IMG/VR virus record: IMGVR_UViG_3300044970_003275 | Location: 1-25,560 of that record | Source: a virus | Length of the DNA: 25,560 nt | Strand: one strand, 5' to 3' | In this document: positions 23,307 to 25,560 of the stretch, piece by piece | Layout of the letters: each line of letters opens with the position of its first letter | How positions within the stretch are numbered: position 1 is the stretch's first letter | The notes under the pieces: model-generated | What the model was told of the DNA's origin: nothing | What the model saw: only the letters and a program-made list of their open reading frames with translations | Databases searched by the model: none | Program-made: the position numbers and the translations under genes

Positions 23307-23702
23307 CTAACCAAAACCTTCACCGACTGCCGGGGGAAGATCGGGTGTCGCAATCTCATCGCGGAGCTTTGCTCGCAGCAGCGCTTCCCATTGCTCGGGG
23401 TGCGCTGCAATCCACTCGCGGGCGGAATTGCAATGCTCGATTGGGGGCAGCCCTTGGCGCGATCGCCAGGCATTGGCTGCACAACGCGAGCATTGGGCTC
23501 CGGTGCCGGGTTGATGGCATAGATCAAGCTGCTCCAGGGTCCAGTACCCATCCAAAACACCCATAGCCGCTCGCTGGCCCCAGTTCGTAACGCCCCTCTC
23601 AAGCCGAGAGCGGGTAACCACTCCTTCTCCAACGGAGACTGCGAAGATGTCAATCGTGGCCGCTGAAGCGACCAGATCATCCATGGTCGTGGGTGATTCC
23701 AT
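23307..23702 (-). CDS. Hypothetical early protein with a cysteine cluster
   Basis: I choose the ATG at 23702, which overlaps the upstream stop (TGATG) and has GAGG four bases before it; a GTG three bases earlier would leave only one base between GAGG and the start. The 131-residue product has a compact N-terminal domain with SRLERGVTNWGQRAAMGVLDGYWTLEQL, followed by the cysteines DLCHQPGTGAQCSRCAANAW and a later HCNSAREWIAAHPEQWEALL helix. The arrangement C-x8-C-x2-C plus a later His-Cys could bind zinc, but I do not recognise a family. It lies in the leftward early block between an unknown gene and DUF2303. Confidence 0.65.
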   Translation of the reverse strand: MESPTTMDDLVASAATIDIFAVSVGEGVVTRSRLERGVTNWGQRAAMGVLDGYWTLEQLDLCHQPGTGAQCSRCAANAWRSRQGLPPIEHCNSAREWIAAHPEQWEALLRAKLRDEIATPDLPPAVGEGFG

Positions 23703-24208
23703 CACGCCTCAGCCAGCTGGGGTTCGGCGGCCGCGGCCATTGCAGGCTCAAGCGGATTGACCACGCCAGTAGCCGCGGCCAGGGCCAACAGGGACTCGAT
23801 GCGCTCGGCCCGGGTCTTCGGTGGCGGCTGGATCGCCTGGGCAGGAGGCAGGGCAAAAGCCCGGTGCTCCGCAGGCACCGGCTGTAGAGGGGTGAAAGTC
23901 CCCGCAGCGGCCAGCCGCTGGGGCAGATCACTCCGCAGCCCGCGACCCACACACGGGGAAATGCCCTGGCAGGGATAGAGATACCGAAGCAAGGCCATGT
24001 GCAAAGCCATGTCTGGCACGGGCTCAGGATCCAGCAACAGCTGTTGTGCCGCAAAAATCAAATGAGCCTTGTTCAGCTCTTGCCGTGCCTGCTGCGGAAA
24101 GGTCAAAAACGCAAACGTGTGATCATCGCCAGTGAGCTTCTTGGCAAAGCGCTGGAGGGACGAAAGGCTCTCCAGCACGTCAAACAGGTCATCGGAACTG
24201 ATCGTCAT
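23702..24208 (-). CDS. Hypothetical early protein downstream of the replication initiator
   Basis: The 168-residue product starts MTISSDDLFDVLESLSSLQRFAKKL, a mostly helical N-terminal part (through about residue 95, including HMALLRYLYPCQGISPCVGRG), followed by a Pro/Ala-rich tail. I recognise no family. A strong ribosome site (GGAGG) lies four bases before the ATG at 24208, inside the 3' end of the upstream gene, which it overlaps by 20 bases, so it is coupled to the replication gene. In lambda the gene after O is the helicase loader P, but nothing in this sequence shows an ATPase or loader motif, so I make no such assignment. Confidence 0.7.
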   Translation of the reverse strand: MTISSDDLFDVLESLSSLQRFAKKLTGDDHTFAFLTFPQQARQELNKAHLIFAAQQLLLDPEPVPDMALHMALLRYLYPCQGISPCVGRGLRSDLPQRLAAAGTFTPLQPVPAEHRAFALPPAQAIQPPPKTRAERIESLLALAAATGVVNPLEPAMAAAAEPQLAEA

Positions 24209-25388
24209 GGGCCCTCCGTACCTCGTGGTTGATCCCCCGATTCATCGCATCCCGCTTCTGCTGGCGCAGGTCGGAAGGGTCAAAATTCGGTTTGCCGGAT
24301 CGTAGCATCCTGGATTCTGTATGGGCGAGGGCAAGCGTAAAATCGCTTGTTGTCGCTGCCTCCGCCAAGCCTGCAATCACCCGGCGGTGTCCCTCGTGGC
24401 CCAGGGACTGCCAGCCGGCTTCGGCTGCCTGTTCGAGGTAGCCCTCCAGCACGCCGTGCTCAACCGCCAGGCGAATCGCGTTCAAGGTCCGGGTTCCCAA
24501 CTGCAGCCGATCGGCCCGGGGATGGACGCGGCAGCGGCGCTGCCACCAGGTCGCCAGCAGATCCAGCAGATCTGGCTCCAACTCCGGGGCATCGCCCGGC
24601 AAGGGGCAAGCCTGCGCCGAGCGGCTTTTGGCGGTGGCCGCGGCCTTCGGTTGGGCTTTGGGTTTGCTTGCCGCTGCAGCTGCGACAACGGGTTCGGCGG
24701 TGGTTGGCCTGGAGGCCGCGGCCACCGGTGCCGGGTCAACGGGAGTGTCCGGCGAGGTCGGTTCAACCGGATCGAGGCTGATCACCTCCGTCACCTCGAT
24801 CACGCTGGCGGGTTCGTCCCCCGGTGCGCGCAGCGCAGTGGGGGATACAGGGGGTTCTAAAGGCTGTTCTTCTTTCTTCTTGTTAAGTACTTCTTGTTTG
24901 TATCCCCCATTTGGGGGAGGGGTCCCCTCCCCCGGTTGGGGTAGGGGTACCTCACCCCTTTTGGGGTATCCCCCATTTGGGGGAACCCCCCGTCCGGGGG
25001 ATACCCCTTTCGGGGGAGTTCCCCTGCCAGGGGATGGGCCACTGTTTTGACGAGGCTCTTCCCCAGTGTTCATTAAGGTTTTGCCAGATAATGCCGGCTC
25101 CGAGCGCACATGGAAAACGGTCGTGAAACCAGGCCGTTGGACACTTGTGACCCAACCCCCGGCCTCAAGCCATCGATGGGCTTGACGCACGTCATCAGCC
25201 TTCATGCCGCATTCCACGCTCTGGGTTTCAATCGACGGGTAGGCCTTGTCGTCGGTGCCGGCATGATCCCAAAGCCATGCGTAGACGAACAAATGGTTCT
25301 TCCGGTCTCTGCAATCCCGCAGCAACTGCTTAGGGATAATGACAAAATCAGTACGCTTAAGGGTTGACTGATCTGGCTGTGATGGCAT
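24189..25388 (-). CDS. Replication-initiator-like protein with winged helix and repeat-encoded linker
   Basis: I place the start at the ATG at 25388 (399 residues). An earlier in-frame start at 25541 would read through a long terminator-like hairpin and encode an unconvincing leader. The N-terminal domain (residues about 12-100: TDFVIIPKQLL, HLFVYAWLWDHAG, AYPSIETQSVECGMKADDVR, LEAGGWVTSVQRPG) is a winged helix-turn-helix of the kind (HTH_36-like) found in phage and plasmid replication initiators. Residues about 119-162 are a Pro/Gly-rich linker encoded by a hairpin array (24904-25033). Residues 163-180 are Lys/Glu-rich (NKKKEEQPL) and correspond to an AT-rich tract. A Pro/Ala-rich segment follows, and a helical C-terminal domain from about 270 (LLDLLATWWQRRCRVHP ... 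AEAGWQSLGHEGHRRVIAGLAEA). The plan resembles lambda O. Confidence 0.72.
   Translation of the reverse strand: MPSQPDQSTLKRTDFVIIPKQLLRDCRDRKNHLFVYAWLWDHAGTDDKAYPSIETQSVECGMKADDVRQAHRWLEAGGWVTSVQRPGFTTVFHVRSEPALSGKTLMNTGEEPRQNSGPSPGRGTPPKGVSPGRGVPPNGGYPKRGEVPLPQPGEGTPPPNGGYKQEVLNKKKEEQPLEPPVSPTALRAPGDEPASVIEVTEVISLDPVEPTSPDTPVDPAPVAAASRPTTAEPVVAAAAASKPKAQPKAAATAKSRSAQACPLPGDAPELEPDLLDLLATWWQRRCRVHPRADRLQLGTRTLNAIRLAVEHGVLEGYLEQAAEAGWQSLGHEGHRRVIAGLAEAATTSDFTLALAHTESRMLRSGKPNFDPSDLRQQKRDAMNRGINHEVRRAHDDQFR
24855..25033 (-). other. ori: Candidate intragenic replication origin: hairpin iterons plus AT-rich tract
   Basis: Hairpins with C4-5/G4-5 stems and 4-5-base loops begin at 24904, 24930, 24955, 24970, 24987, 25004 and 25021, with an additional AGGGG-T-CCCCT at 24918-24928. 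The last four have an exact 17-bp period. TATCCCCCATTTGGGGGA occurs identically at 24901-24918 and 24967-24984. Bases 24855-24900 are about one third GC and strongly pyrimidine-biased on the plus strand, unlike the rest of the gene. Iterons followed by an AT-rich tract inside an initiator gene is the known organisation of the lambda origin. Function as an origin is inference. Confidence 0.5.
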
Positions 25389-25483
25389 AGAATTCAGATG
25401 TTGAATGTGATGGTAGAGGGCCTGGCCTGACTGGGCTCGACGCCTTGCGGATCGCTGGGGAGCGGCTGTAAGCACACGTTCTG

Positions 25484-25517
25484 CAAAGAACCCCGGTTCG
25501 GCCCCGGGGTTTCTTTG
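25484..25517. terminator. Bidirectional terminator-like hairpin upstream of the initiator gene
   Basis: CAAAGAACCCCGG (25484-25496) pairs with CCGGGG (25504-25509) and TTCTTTG (25511-25517), giving a 13-bp stem with one bulged T and a 7-base loop. The A-rich left flank and T-rich right flank are typical of a rho-independent terminator working in either direction. It supports a start for the initiator gene downstream of it, at 25388. Bases 25389-25483 should contain that gene's promoter, but I see no convincing match. Confidence 0.65.
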
Positions 25518-25560
25518 TGGATGCAGACATAGGCCATCCATGAAACAGGATAGGGGCTTG

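Noticed and set aside
24904-25033. CRISPR-like array
   Set aside because: The units are short self-complementary hairpins without constant repeats and variable spacers, and they lie inside an intact coding sequence.
25389-25541. N-terminal extension of the replication gene to an upstream start at 25541
   Set aside because: It would run through the terminator-like hairpin at 25484-25517 and adds an unconvincing leader; the winged-helix domain begins soon after the start at 25388.

Overview
The window reads as about 25.6 kb of a temperate siphovirus with a lambda-type tail, most likely infecting a cyanobacterium of the Synechococcus/Cyanobium type. The tail genes follow lambda order (tape measure H, M, L, K, I, J) and can be recognised protein by protein. 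The cyanobacterial host is an inference. It rests on the GC-rich composition and on at least two HIP1 octamers (GCGATCGC at 3829-3836 and 23459-23466), and no search was run to confirm it.

Layout. 1-7219 (+): the 3' part of a tape measure gene, two successive gpM-type minor tail proteins, gpL and gpK. 7307-9098 (-): a two-gene island on the opposite strand (a KilA-N protein and a PspC-SHOCT membrane protein) inserted between K and I. 9295-15494 (+): gpI, a gpJ-type tail tip protein split into two overlapping reading frames, two fibre-like proteins and two very small membrane or secreted proteins. 15500-19988 (-): a five-gene receptor-binding cassette in reverse orientation, made of a conserved tail protein, an unknown protein, a right-handed beta-helix tailspike, a 20-residue Ala/Gly repeat protein and a BppU-N-like protein. 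Its relatives, as far as I recall, lie mostly in proteobacterial phages. 20268-20309: the 3' half of a tRNA, the expected phage attachment core. 20439-21545 (+): a tyrosine integrase. 21525-25388 (-): an early-gene block with an Xis-like protein, a phage protein usually paired with DUF2303, DUF2303 itself, two unknown proteins and a replication-initiator-like protein.

Tail genes, fibres, att, int, xis-like gene and replication gene run in the same order as in lambda. Phage genes lie on both sides of the tRNA fragment. This fits attP in a free or circular phage genome better than one end of an integrated prophage.

The most striking unexplained structure is inside the replication-initiator-like gene. 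Its linker is encoded by an array of about eight G/C hairpins (24904-25033). Four successive units are spaced exactly 17 bp apart, which is not a multiple of three, and a strongly AT-rich pyrimidine tract follows at once. The layout parallels the lambda origin inside gene O, so I propose it as an intragenic origin of replication.
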